Source: Kribbella qitaiheensis
GTDB taxonomy: Bacteria; Actinomycetota; Actinomycetes; Propionibacteriales; Kribbellaceae
Length of the DNA stretch: 64,000 bases
Direction of reading: 5' to 3'
Assembly (NCBI RefSeq): GCF_014217565.1
Contig: NZ_CP043661.1
Location: forward strand, 2,046,001 to 2,110,000
The stretch's first letter is position 1. The number at the start of each line of letters is the position of its first letter. The position numbers were made by a program, and so were the translations under genes. Below are positions 46,718 to 55,133 of this stretch, piece after piece. The notes beneath the pieces are model-generated. The model made no database searches. It saw only the letters and a list, made by a program, of their open reading frames with translations, and was not told where the DNA came from.

Positions 46718-47240
46718 ATGACGTACGACTTCAGCCCACCCCACCCCAGATCCAGCATCTCCTCGACCTTCTCGAGGCAGAGCTCTACATCGCGGCGTCA
46801 CCGCGTCGATGTACATCGTCGGCGGTGCGGCAATCGCGTTGGCCTACAGCCCCGAACGCCGAACCAGAGATGTCGACGCCATGTTCGCTCCTGAGCAGGC
46901 AGTTCTCGACGCGGCCAAGGCAGTAGCCGATGCGGAGGAGTACCTCCCGACTGGCTGAACGCTCACGCCACTCCGTGGATCCCACCGCATTCGACGTCCA
47001 GCGCCAAGAAGGCGAGGCGTGCTGGGCTTCGCATCGAGATCGCACGACCGGAGGCATTGCTGGCGATGAAGCTGGTCGCCTCCCGAAACCGCGACATCCC
47101 TGACATCAAGTTGCTGGCAGAAGCGATCGATCTGAAGGATCCGACTGCCATGGCCAATCTGGTGCGCGATCAGTACGGCGATCAACTGGAACTGCATGGC
47201 GGATACGACGACATGCTTGTCTGGTGCCGAAGTCTCGCCA
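46718..47240 (+). pseudogene. AbiEii/DUF6036-type nucleotidyltransferase toxin, decayed
   Basis: Fragments in different frames keep the family order: MYIVGGAAIALAYSPERRTRDVDAMF with the nucleotidyltransferase GGxA and D-x-D motif, EYLPTG, then IEIARPEALLAMKLVASRNRDIPDIKLLAEAIDL in a third segment and DMLVWC near the end. The N-terminal part is frameshifted at about 46800 and there is a stop after the first module at about 46960. The gene follows the XRE partner by five bases, as in an operon. Confidence 0.65.
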
Positions 47241-47256
47241 CCCTACTTTGGCCGGG

Positions 47257-47309
47257 ATCGACCACTGGCTCGGCAAAGGACCGGAATCGACCACTGGCTC
47301 GGCAAAGGA
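47257..47309. repeat. 24-bp direct repeat downstream of the decayed toxin
   Basis: ATCGACCACTGGCTCGGCAA followed by AGGA occurs at 47257-47280 and again at 47286-47309, separated by five bases. A flanking TTGGCCGGGAT also recurs before and after. Nothing codes here; the region up to 47426 otherwise holds only the promoter of the next gene. Confidence 0.85.
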
Positions 47310-47426
47310 TTAGTTGGCCGGGATACTCGACCGCGGCCGTTCGGGATCGGTCAGGATTCGAGAAGTCTCCGGCGTGGGGGCTGGCTAGGCTCGTTCACAT
47401 CAGGAATCGCCGCGAGAGGATCTGTC

Positions 47427-47903
47427 ATGACGAGCACGAAGAAGTCCGCCGGGAGCAGCGCCAAGGCCGAGAAGTCCTACGACGGGTTCACGGACGAAGA
47501 GCGCGACGCGATGAAGGAACGCGCCAAGGAGCTGAAGGCGAGCGCGCGCCGCGGTTCGGGTGCGAAGAAGGCTGACGGCGAGAGCGACCTCCTCGCGAAG
47601 ATCGCCGAAATGCCCGAGCCGGAGCGCGCCATGGCCGAGCGGATCCATGCCATCGTCCAGGCCAGCGCGCCGACGCTCTCCTCGAAGACTTGGTACGGGA
47701 TGCCCGCCTATGCCAAGGACGGCAAGGTTGTCTGCTTCTTCCAGAGCGCCGGCAAGTTCAACGCGAGGTACGCGACGCTCGGCTTCAACGACCCGGCGAA
47801 CCTCGACGACGGCTCCATGTGGCCGACCGCCTACGCCCTGACCGAGTTGACCGCCGCCAACGAGGCGAAGATCGGCGAACTCGTCGCTCAAGCGGCAAGC
47901 TGA
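47427..47903 (+). CDS. DUF1801-type protein (YdhG-like)
   Basis: A 158-aa protein with a Lys/Ala-rich N-terminus (MTSTKKSAGSSAKAEKSYDG) and a YdhG/DUF1801-like alpha+beta domain: IAEMPEPERAMAERIHAIVQASAPTLSSKTWYGMPAYAKDGKVVCFFQSAGKFNARYATLGFND. ATG 47427 follows GAGAGGATC. Proteins of this fold include iron chaperone-like and uncharacterised members; the job here is unknown. The end of the gene is tandemly duplicated downstream. Confidence 0.8.
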   Translation: MTSTKKSAGSSAKAEKSYDGFTDEERDAMKERAKELKASARRGSGAKKADGESDLLAKIAEMPEPERAMAERIHAIVQASAPTLSSKTWYGMPAYAKDGKVVCFFQSAGKFNARYATLGFNDPANLDDGSMWPTAYALTELTAANEAKIGELVAQAAS

Positions 47904-47956
47904 ACGCGGTACGGCGAACTCGTCGCTCACGCGGCAAGCTGTACGCAGTACGGCGA
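47873..47956. repeat. 39-bp tandem duplication of the DUF1801 gene end
   Basis: CGGCGAACTCGTCGCTCA begins unit 1 (47873-47911), which contains the stop codon, and unit 2 (47912-47950), which differs at three positions. A third copy starts CGGCGA at 47951 and then diverges. Confidence 0.9.
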
Positions 47957-48068
47957 TTGCGGTTCTCAACGCTCGCGATGGCTTTGCCTGATCGGGCAGG
48001 GTTTGGTGCCCGGCCGATGCTCCCGTCCGGGCTCCGGGCGGCGGGGTGGAAGTCGGGAGAATGGGGAG

Positions 48069-51000
48069 ATGGGGTCCTCTGGGGAGCGTCGGTCCGGCGA
48101 CGCGGATGGTCCTCGGAGCCGGTCGAAGAAGCCCACGGGGAGGCGTTCACCGCAGGAACGCGGCGTGCCGGCACTCGCATTGCAGGCGATGGTGGGGAAC
48201 CGGGCCACGAGTCGAGCGCTCGCCGGAGCGGTTTCGGTGCAGCGGGCCAACGAGGCGGCGCCGGGGAAGGTCGATCAGGCCGCCGACGACCTGTACGGGT
48301 GGTTGGTGGCGGTGAGCCTGAATCTCCCTTCTTTGCTGCTGACTCTGCTACTGCAGCAGGGACATCAGAGTGAGCTGGAGACGAAGTACCAGGAGAAGTA
48401 CAAGCGGGCTCTGCGCGATGATCTGAAGAGCAAGCTGAGCTGGGCGGACGGCGTACGGGCCCAGTGCTATCTGGACTACGGCAAGCTGCGGCCCGCCGAC
48501 AAGATCTATATCGCCATTCACGGCGTGCTGACCGACGAGGCGACCGTAGTACGGCTTGCGCCGGTGCTGCATGCGGAGCGCGAGTCGGCGGAGTCCGAGT
48601 TCACGGCGTCGTACTCCAAGGACTACGGCACGGACTACAAGCTGCCCAACGGCTCCAACAGCCGGATCGCCGGTGCCATCATGCAGGAGACGCTGTGGGC
48701 CACCTTCGCCCAGCGGTTCCGGATCGCCGCGGTGATCGCGTTCGGCAAACCGCGGGCCGCCGACGACATCAAGATCGCCACGGTGAGCGGTACCAATGAC
48801 GCTGCCTTGCTCTTCGACGCGCTGCAGCGACAGGACCCCAAGCAGATCGCGGCCGACTTCGCAGCGGCGTACGAGAGTCCGATCAAGGAGTACCTCAGCA
48901 AGGAGACGTCCTTGCACACCAAACAGCGGGCGTTGATGTTCTTCGAAGAGGGCGTGGCTCCGGAGGACCGGCTGATCCGAACCGTCGAGATCGGGACCTC
49001 GGGCTATACGACCGCCGACACCGACTTCATCTTCGACGCCGCCACCCACGCCACCGCGGGCCAGGTGGCGAACTTCGTCGCGGCGGTCAAGAACAAGGAT
49101 CCCCGGCTCAAGCACATCGACGACACCCTCGGCGGGATGAACAAGGAGGATCGCGACCGGCTCAACGCCATGGTCGGGCTGACTGCCGACTCCGCTCAGC
49201 TGGCGGATCCGGTGGTCGTGCGACTCCGCCAGCTGGGCGGGAACGGGCTGGGTTCGGTCTTCCTGGTACTACGGAACGCGGAGCCGGTCGCGCACGACGT
49301 GTTCCGCAAGTCGTACGCCGATGCGAACAGCCCGTTCCGTCGGTACGTCGACCAGTACACAGTGGCTGCCGAGAAGGGCTGGCTGCTGAGCTACGTCTTC
49401 ACCGATCTGCGTCCGCGGCTCAACTACGTTCTGACCAACCCGGGGAACGACGAGTACGTCCTGTTCTTGCTCAACAGCTTCGCCTCGGCGGCCGAACGGA
49501 AGGCGCTGGCCACGGATGCGGACTTCGGCGCCAAGGTCGCGGGGCTTGGCACGGCGACCCAGAACAAGATCCAGCTCCTGCTGGAACCGGCGCACCTCAC
49601 TCCGGCCGAACGTGCGGTCTGGATCGACGCGGCGGTGAAGCGGGAGACGTCATCGGGCGCCGGGTCGCTGACCGGAGCGGCGGGTGCTCTCGAGGACGAG
49701 AACCGGGAGCTGCAAGCGGCGGTGGCCCGGGCCGGCAAGAACCCGACTGCTGCTCAGCAGGCGGAGATCGATCGGTTGACCGCGGCAACGACTGATGCGC
49801 TGGACGCGTTCGTGAAGTACCGGGACGAACTCGAAGCGGCCGTTGCCGGCGCGCTGGAAATGGCTGCCGGTCTGGTGGCCACGGTGATGACGGGCGGTGT
49901 GGCGAGCGTTGAGATGGCGTTGGCGGCGGTCGCCCGAGCAGCGGTGGCCAGCGCGATGGCGAAGGTTGTGGCGAACAAGCTGGCCAGAGGCGACCGCTTT
50001 GACGTGGTCGGCGCGGACGGCGCGCATGCCTTCGTCAGCGGTGCGGTCGACGGCATGCTGAACGCTGTGGCACCGGTGGTCGCCAATGGCGCCGCGACTT
50101 CCGCTCTCACCGAATCAGCGGGCCTTGCCGCCAGGTCCGCAGCGCCTGGTGCCTTCCGTCAGTTCGCGGCGACCACTGGGCCCAAGATGGTCGAAGGTGC
50201 CGTCGTCGGTGGGCTCAGCAGCGCCGTCGACACCGCTACCAGGGATCAGACCTGGGCGGAGGGGTTCGATCGCGGCATGCGCAAGGTGCTGACCTCGGCA
50301 GTACAGAACGCCCTGACCAGCGGCGCGTTGGCCGGACTACCCGCAGCGGTCCAGAGTCTGGCAGCCGCTTACGGGGGACTCGACGCGTTCGAGTCGATGA
50401 TCAACGCCCTGCCTGAAGCCGAAGCGTTTCTCGAGGAAGGCACGTTCGGGCTCGGCGCCGCGCCGGCCGCGGCTCCGCCGGTACAACGAACAGGACCTTT
50501 GGCGCCGCCCAACTGGGGCAGCGATTTCGAGGACTTCGCCACCGTACAGATCGACAGCAACCAGCTCGGCGGCAAGGTACCGAAGATGGACATCCTGGTC
50601 TCCGGCCAGATCCGCTCGAACCAGGGCATCGACCGCATCGGGTTCCACCTGGACGAGAACAATGAATTGCACATCTACCACTTCGAGATGAAGTGGAACA
50701 ACGCAGCCGTTCAGGAGAAGGGCAAACCGCCGCCGTCGGACCCGAGGGCGACCTTGACGAAGACCAAGACGAGAGGCTGGCAGGGCAGCGAGGAATGGTC
50801 GGCCTTCGCGATCACCGAGTTCTGCAACGGGGTGACGCCCCAGGCGGCCGCCAATCGCGACATTCTTCGCGCCGCACTGCCGAAGAAGCTCGGCCTGCCC
50901 AAGGGCACCATTTGGACCCCCACCCAACTCAGCGACTACATGCTCGCCAATCTGAAGAAGACCAAGCGCGTGGTCGTCGTCCCCGACCACGTCAACATCA

Positions 51001-51080
51001 AGAAGCTCTGGATGCAACTGATCGCCATGACCCGAGGCGACCTCCGCAAGAACCAGATCGTCAAAGCGAAGCTCCCGTAA
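48069..51080 (+). CDS. Large putative toxin: eCIS/polymorphic-toxin-like N-terminus, annexin-like repeats, C-terminal PD-(D/E)xK-like domain
   Basis: A 1003-aa protein without a signal peptide. Residues 35-60 (ALALQAMVGNRATSRALAG, then VQR) match the short motif at the N-terminus of effectors associated with extracellular contractile injection systems. Residues about 70-390 contain three repeats resembling annexin repeats (DKIYIAIHGVLTDEATVVRL; DDIKIATVSGTNDAALLFDAL; a third weaker). Residues 585-780 are Ala/Gly-rich and possibly membrane-active. The last 130 residues have DRIGF (Asp855) and HIYHFEMKW (Glu873, Lys875), the D...E-x-K pattern of PD-(D/E)xK nucleases. ATG 48069 follows GGGAGAATGGGGAG. 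Function as an injected nuclease is inference; no injection-system genes are in the window. Confidence 0.7.
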   Translation: MGSSGERRSGDADGPRSRSKKPTGRRSPQERGVPALALQAMVGNRATSRALAGAVSVQRANEAAPGKVDQAADDLYGWLVAVSLNLPSLLLTLLLQQGHQSELETKYQEKYKRALRDDLKSKLSWADGVRAQCYLDYGKLRPADKIYIAIHGVLTDEATVVRLAPVLHAERESAESEFTASYSKDYGTDYKLPNGSNSRIAGAIMQETLWATFAQRFRIAAVIAFGKPRAADDIKIATVSGTNDAALLFDALQRQDPKQIAADFAAAYESPIKEYLSKETSLHTKQRALMFFEEGVAPEDRLIRTVEIGTSGYTTADTDFIFDAATHATAGQVANFVAAVKNKDPRLKHIDDTLGGMNKEDRDRLNAMVGLTADSAQLADPVVVRLRQLGGNGLGSVFLVLRNAEPVAHDVFRKSYADANSPFRRYVDQYTVAAEKGWLLSYVFTDLRPRLNYVLTNPGNDEYVLFLLNSFASAAERKALATDADFGAKVAGLGTATQNKIQLLLEPAHLTPAERAVWIDAAVKRETSSGAGSLTGAAGALEDENRELQAAVARAGKNPTAAQQAEIDRLTAATTDALDAFVKYRDELEAAVAGALEMAAGLVATVMTGGVASVEMALAAVARAAVASAMAKVVANKLARGDRFDVVGADGAHAFVSGAVDGMLNAVAPVVANGAATSALTESAGLAARSAAPGAFRQFAATTGPKMVEGAVVGGLSSAVDTATRDQTWAEGFDRGMRKVLTSAVQNALTSGALAGLPAAVQSLAAAYGGLDAFESMINALPEAEAFLEEGTFGLGAAPAAAPPVQRTGPLAPPNWGSDFEDFATVQIDSNQLGGKVPKMDILVSGQIRSNQGIDRIGFHLDENNELHIYHFEMKWNNAAVQEKGKPPPSDPRATLTKTKTRGWQGSEEWSAFAITEFCNGVTPQAAANRDILRAALPKKLGLPKGTIWTPTQLSDYMLANLKKTKRVVVVPDHVNIKKLWMQLIAMTRGDLRKNQIVKAKLP

Positions 51081-51105
51081 GACCTCTGCTGGTAGAACTA
51101 CTCCC

Positions 51106-51900
51106 ATGGGTCAGCTGACTGTCGCATCTCTCAATACCCGCGGGATGCCGGTGTTCGGTTCCAGGCTGGCCGAGCGGTACCAGGCGATCGGTCAGTTCTT
51201 CGAGGCGAGCGACGTGGACGTCGTCAATTTCCAAGAGGTGCTCACCTACTACCACCTGCGGCACCTGAGAATGCACCTGCCCTCATTCCGGTACGCCGTT
51301 CAGCAGCCCTCCGCGGTGGGGCCGGCCGGTGGGCTGGTGACGATGTCCCGGCGCCGGATCGACGAGAAGATATACCAGCGTTTCCCCTTGCCTGCGGCTC
51401 GAATGACGGCAGCGCTCCCCCGACTGTCACGCTTCAAAGCGCCACTGAAGGGCATCTTGGCAACCCACCTTGCCGAACCCGACCTCTGGATCGTCAACAC
51501 TCACCTACTCGCCAACTTCGACGGCGACTGGTCAGCGAAGAGCCGGTACTACGAATTGCATCGGCAGCAACTCGCTGCCCTTGCGTCCATTCTCGACTCC
51601 GTCGGGGGCCGACTGATTCTCAGCGGTGACTTCAACATTGCGCGGGACAGCTCGTTGTTCGAAGGCTTCGCGGCATCGAGTCAACTCGCGGACGCTTTCG
51701 TCGATTGCCCGCCGACCTTCCACCAGGAGTACCTGCACCCCGGGAAGTCGTCCCACTGCATCGACTTCCTGTTGTTCTCGGCCGAGACGATCAAGTCCGA
51801 GAACGCGCGATTGATCTTCACAGACAAGGTCCCGATGGCAGGCGGCCCGGAGTACGCCTCCGACCACCTTGGCCTCACCGTGACCTTGACTGTGAGCTAG
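51106..51900 (+). CDS. Endonuclease/exonuclease/phosphatase-fold protein
   Basis: A 264-aa EEP-superfamily metal-dependent phosphodiesterase. The motif order is VASLNTRG, VVNFQEV (metal Glu), VNTHLLANFDGDW, SGDFNI (Asp/Asn) and ASDHLGL (catalytic Asp-His). It may cut nucleic acid or a phospholipid/phosphoinositide-like substrate; sphingomyelinase-like members look similar. It starts 25 bases after the putative toxin gene, on the same strand, with only a weak ribosome-binding site, so it may share its transcript. Confidence 0.82.
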   Translation: MGQLTVASLNTRGMPVFGSRLAERYQAIGQFFEASDVDVVNFQEVLTYYHLRHLRMHLPSFRYAVQQPSAVGPAGGLVTMSRRRIDEKIYQRFPLPAARMTAALPRLSRFKAPLKGILATHLAEPDLWIVNTHLLANFDGDWSAKSRYYELHRQQLAALASILDSVGGRLILSGDFNIARDSSLFEGFAASSQLADAFVDCPPTFHQEYLHPGKSSHCIDFLLFSAETIKSENARLIFTDKVPMAGGPEYASDHLGLTVTLTVS

Positions 51901-52623
51901 TAGCAAGTGCCGTCGGGCCGGCTTCCCCGGACAGGATCGCGCCAGTCCAATTCTCGAGTTCGTACGCCGCCGCGCGAGGTACCCGCAGCTCCGGACGGGA
52001 GGGCCGGCCATCGAGGTGGCCAGCCAGAGCCTCCGCATCCGCGCGATCCTTCAGCGAGGTCAGTCCCCCCTCGGCCGCGCGCCGCGGCAGTACTGCGGCC
52101 AACTGGATCGCTAGCGGGTCCACCGAATCGCTTATGAATCTCAGCTCTCGAGTTGGAGAGGTGGCTCTGCGATCGCGTCAGCACCTGTTGGCGAGCGTGA
52201 ACACTACGCACCCACTCAACCCCAGAGCCGTCCGCCTCATCTCGCCGTTGACCTTCGCTGCGTGCTGGGAGCGATTACCTTTGCCAGCGACCAGACGGAG
52301 AGCACGCGTACCCGCCAGGCATGTGAGGCAGGTCCAACGGACCCGCGTACGGCGTCGGCCGCTTTGTGTGGGCCTTGGTGCATGACTTGAGTACCTGCCG
52401 GCAGCAGATTGCTGATTTCGCGCACAAGGCCGCCCTGTTCAGACCCAGACCGGTCGACGGATCGGGGCAGGACCGGCGAGCCCGCGGATGTGGGAGCTGA
52501 CGGCACCAGTGAGCAGGCCACCTCGAAGAACAGCTATGAACGCGCCGCCCAGGGTTGGTGGGAGCTGGCGGCATATGGGCGAGCCTCGGTGCCGGTGTGC
52601 GCGCATCTGCGTGGAGACAAAAC
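51901..52623. other. Region without supported genes between the EEP gene and tRNA
   Basis: A 723-base stretch with no convincing gene. A minus-strand frame around 51900-52130 reads GGLTSLKDRADAEALAGHLD and AAAYELENWTGAILSG, protein-like and possibly a fragment of an unrecognised gene. The rest is a mosaic of short frames with stops. The region looks like decayed sequence next to the integration site. Confidence 0.5.
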
Positions 52624-52653
52624 GAAGGCCTGGACTGTTAGGTCCAGGCCTTC
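52624..52653 (-). terminator. Rho-independent terminator of tRNA-fMet
   Basis: GAAGGCCTGGAC and GTCCAGGCCTTC form a perfect 12-base stem around TGTTAG. Read on the minus strand it follows the tRNA by a few bases and is itself followed by CGTTTTG, so it terminates the tRNA transcript. Confidence 0.85.
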
Positions 52654-52655
52654 TT

Positions 52656-52732
52656 TGGTAGCGGGGGCAGGATTTGAACCTGCGACCTCTGGGTTATGAG
52701 CCCAGCGAGCTACCGAGCTGCTCCACCCCGCG
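52656..52732 (-). tRNA. tRNA-fMet (CAT), initiator
   Basis: A 77-nt tRNA read on the minus strand, beginning CGCGGGG and ending CCCCGCTACCA with encoded CCA. The anticodon loop is CTCATAA with anticodon CAT, closed by three G-C pairs (GGG/CCC), the hallmark of initiator tRNA; TTCAAAT is in the T arm. The first pair is C1-T72, unpaired as expected of an initiator. The 5' end faces the integrase gene, and the 3' end faces the terminator. Confidence 0.95.
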
Positions 52733-52868
52733 CCGCTTTCTTACGTTCGTAAGTCTAGATCATGGCCACTGAGCGTACAAATCGGCCCCCGGGCGGATGA
52801 CCGGCCCGGCCCGGTGTCCCGGGCCGATCACTACCCAAGATGACTGGATCTGACTGCAACTTCCTGCT

Positions 52869-54164
52869 CTAGACCGTAGCCTTGCCCGTAGATTTCAAGT
52901 CTGGGTTATGGCGCTGCCGATAGGCCGCAGCCACCGCCCGGATGTCGGTGTTGTCCGTGTAGCTCGCCTCGTTCGTCTCCACATCGTGGCCGAACTGGGC
53001 GGCACGGTCGGCCTGCGAGACACCGGCTTCCTTCAGACGCCTATTGAGGGTGGTCCGCCACAGGTGTGTGCGCTGGAAGTCCATGTGAACGGCTCGAGCC
53101 TGCTTGGCCACCTTCTTGTACAGTTCGGCCAAGATCTGGCTAGCACCACCGTTGCCTGTCTTGCCCCACTGCTTCGTCGGGTCGGCCGGTGCACCGATGA
53201 CGAACTCCTCGTCACTCCGGGCGCGCGCCCAACGCGCTTCTAGGCGCTTCTGCACGCGGCTGTCGAGCACCGCGGACTCGCGAGCGATTCCGGTCTTGGA
53301 CACGTCTTTAGAGACCTTGATGCGCATCACGCCGTCCTCGTCGTAGAAGACATCGGCCCATCGCAGCGAAAGCGCCTCTTTGAGTCGCAATCCTGTCCCG
53401 ATCTGCAGGATCGTCAGGTCGATGGCGCATAGCTGTTTCGTTTTCCTGGTCTCGTACGACCAGCGGCCTCGCTGCCTTTGCGGAACCCCCTCACCCGGAT
53501 CCAGCTCGAGGAGAGAGACCAGGACCCGCTCCTGCTCGGCGGCGGTCAGCGCGACGCCTCCACGTTTCGGCCCAGTCAGCTCCGGAGCATGTACCCGGAG
53601 GTTCAGGCTCATTCCCTCAATCGGATCCTGGGTTAAGAGCTTGTGCCGCCGTAGCGGCTGGGCCACGTATTTGCCATGAAAATGTTGCGCCTGCCGTCCA
53701 GCCTCGTGACCATTTTCGGCGGCGATCCGCTGAATGGCGGTGACCAGAACATCCGGCACCTCGGCAGTGGCAATCGAGTGGCCGGCCAACTGCGCACGCA
53801 GCAGCTTGAGGAGACGCTGGTACTGGCGCCTCGTGTCGGGGCGAAGGGAGGCATTCAGGATCTCTTGGGACGCAACCTCGTCAAGGTAGCGCTCGATCGA
53901 ATCCGTTGCCTTCCATTGACTTCCGCCCCCCTCACTGTCCAGCAGTCTCTTCGCCGTCACCTTGGCCTTACGCCGAACCTCAGTCACCGTGCGGCCTTGT
54001 GTGCGCTTGTCTTCAAGGAGGCGTCCGCTGAGAAGCCGGATGGACCAATCGAGCACGACAACTTCTCGTCCTTTGAGGATCCGCGGAGTTGGGGTGTTGC
54101 GGTCAATCGAGTGTTCGCCGGGCTCAAGACGAGTTGTCGCCGCCCGACGTCGTACGCCCGTCAT
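52869..54164 (-). CDS. int: Tyrosine recombinase/integrase
   Basis: A 431-aa site-specific recombinase. The catalytic set can be read: Arg260 in GTGLRLKEAL, His367-x-x-Arg370 in THLWRTTLNRR, His393 in AAQFGHDVETNEASY and the nucleophile Tyr402. An N-terminal Arg-rich part, a DNA-binding core (residues about 85-190, LLKLLRAQLAGHS) and the C-terminal catalytic domain are in the usual order, close to integrases of actinomycete integrative elements. The gene ends 136 bases from the tRNA-fMet gene. Its ATG overlaps the upstream ORF by 4 nt, so it is the third gene of a minus-strand operon. Confidence 0.93.
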   Translation of the reverse strand: MTGVRRRAATTRLEPGEHSIDRNTPTPRILKGREVVVLDWSIRLLSGRLLEDKRTQGRTVTEVRRKAKVTAKRLLDSEGGGSQWKATDSIERYLDEVASQEILNASLRPDTRRQYQRLLKLLRAQLAGHSIATAEVPDVLVTAIQRIAAENGHEAGRQAQHFHGKYVAQPLRRHKLLTQDPIEGMSLNLRVHAPELTGPKRGGVALTAAEQERVLVSLLELDPGEGVPQRQRGRWSYETRKTKQLCAIDLTILQIGTGLRLKEALSLRWADVFYDEDGVMRIKVSKDVSKTGIARESAVLDSRVQKRLEARWARARSDEEFVIGAPADPTKQWGKTGNGGASQILAELYKKVAKQARAVHMDFQRTHLWRTTLNRRLKEAGVSQADRAAQFGHDVETNEASYTDNTDIRAVAAAYRQRHNPDLKSTGKATV

Positions 54165-54673
54165 CGTTCGGCTCCAGAGTGACGCTCGGCACCCCTAATG
54201 TCGCGAAGATCGGGGCATAGAGCGGCATCGAGGGGGAGTCGCCTGCAGCCGAGGCGAATAGTCATCGAATCGCCCTTGCCTTCGGGACGCCGATCCAATG
54301 CTGAGCACACGCCAAACCAGCAAAGCATCAACAATTCCCGAGGTAGCAGGTTGGCACCACTGAGCGAGACGATCAGATCGGCGGCGACTGCTCCCCTGGG
54401 GCGTGCGTCCGCGTGGGCTGACCGAGCATGCCGCGTCGCCTGATCCCGCGGCCTAGGAGCCTGGACCAGCAGATCGGTCTGGCTCAGCGTGCCGGCCTCG
54501 AGTCTGAGACCGGTCAACCAGGCCGCGATCATTCGGGGACCCGCAGTGATCCTGTCGTGGACAGAGATCTGCCTCCTTCCGGCGCGCGCTCTTCTGATCT
54601 CATTCAGATCTCCGGGTTCATCGGCTGACACTGGGCGATTCATGGCTGCACGAGCGAGTGGCGGTTTTGTCAC
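54161..54673 (-). CDS. Unknown ORF between excisionase and integrase
   Basis: A 170-aa open frame (GTG 54673, MTKPPLARAAMNRP...) with 4-nt overlaps to the excisionase gene before it and the integrase gene after it. The overlaps on both sides support real translation, since a chance ORF would rarely fit them. The sequence is rich in Arg, Ala and Leu, with a short hydrophobic stretch ELLMLCWFGVCSAL, and shows no recognisable motif. It could be a recombination accessory protein specific to this element. Composition also permits a non-functional frame. Confidence 0.45.
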   Translation of the reverse strand: MTKPPLARAAMNRPVSADEPGDLNEIRRARAGRRQISVHDRITAGPRMIAAWLTGLRLEAGTLSQTDLLVQAPRPRDQATRHARSAHADARPRGAVAADLIVSLSGANLLPRELLMLCWFGVCSALDRRPEGKGDSMTIRLGCRRLPLDAALCPDLRDIRGAERHSGAER

Positions 54674-54891
54674 CGATCACCACCAGACTGATCTACCTCA
54701 TGATCACGGAGGTAGGCATCCAGCGCCTCGACGCGATAGAAGACCTTGCGTCCAATGCGTCCGAACGGAGGGCCTTCGCCGCGGTGACGCCATTGGGCCA
54801 GCGTCCCTTCTGTCGTGTCGATGTAGGCGGCGGCATTCTTCGACGACAGGGCTCCGCGCCGCCTCATAGCCGGTTCCAAAGATGCTGGCAT
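54670..54891 (-). CDS. xis: Excisionase-type helix-turn-helix protein
   Basis: A 73-aa winged-helix protein of the MerR/HTH_17 excisionase type: SSKNAAAYIDTTEGTLAQWRHRGEGPPFGRIGRKVFYRVEALDAYLRDHE. Such proteins bend DNA at the attachment site and turn the integrase towards excision. It is the first gene of the minus-strand operon, with a promoter at 55072-55099, and its stop overlaps the following ORF by 4 nt. Confidence 0.85.
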   Translation of the reverse strand: MPASLEPAMRRRGALSSKNAAAYIDTTEGTLAQWRHRGEGPPFGRIGRKVFYRVEALDAYLRDHEVDQSGGDR

Positions 54892-55071
54892 CGCGTGACT
54901 CCTCTTGGCCGTTGTCTAGGTGGCTGGATCTGTTGGAGGGACACCTCGTCGGGCTCCTCAGACCACCGCGATCGGCGAATTCTTAGTTGCACGATCGGTC
55001 CCCAACACACCCTTGCGTGAGATGGGCTGTGCGGTGATCGACTCGCTTGGCAGTCAACAGAACTGTCATCG

Positions 55072-55133
55072 ATACTACGCTTGAATCATTACAAGTCAAT
55101 CCGAATGATCCGCCGAATGATTCCTAATCATCA
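55072..55133 (-). promoter_or_regulatory. Promoter and repeated half-sites before the xis-int operon
   Basis: On the minus strand TTGACT (55094-55099) and TAGTAT (55072-55077) are 16 bases apart, a good sigma-70-type promoter reading towards xis. Four half-sites of the form GAATSATT or AATSATT lie across the -35 and upstream (on the plus strand GAATCATT 55083-55090, GAATGATCC near 55102, GAATGATTC near 55116, TAATCATC near 55125). Similar sites occur at 56299-56333. Confidence 0.6.

Noticed and set aside
52409..52699. Plus-strand open frame ending VAGAGFEPATSGL
   Set aside because: Its end is the well-known spurious translation of the complement of a tRNA gene; no real gene is supported.
54198..54869. 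Short plus-strand open frames opposite the xis-orf-int operon
   Set aside because: The minus-strand genes have motifs and coupled overlaps; these frames have neither.
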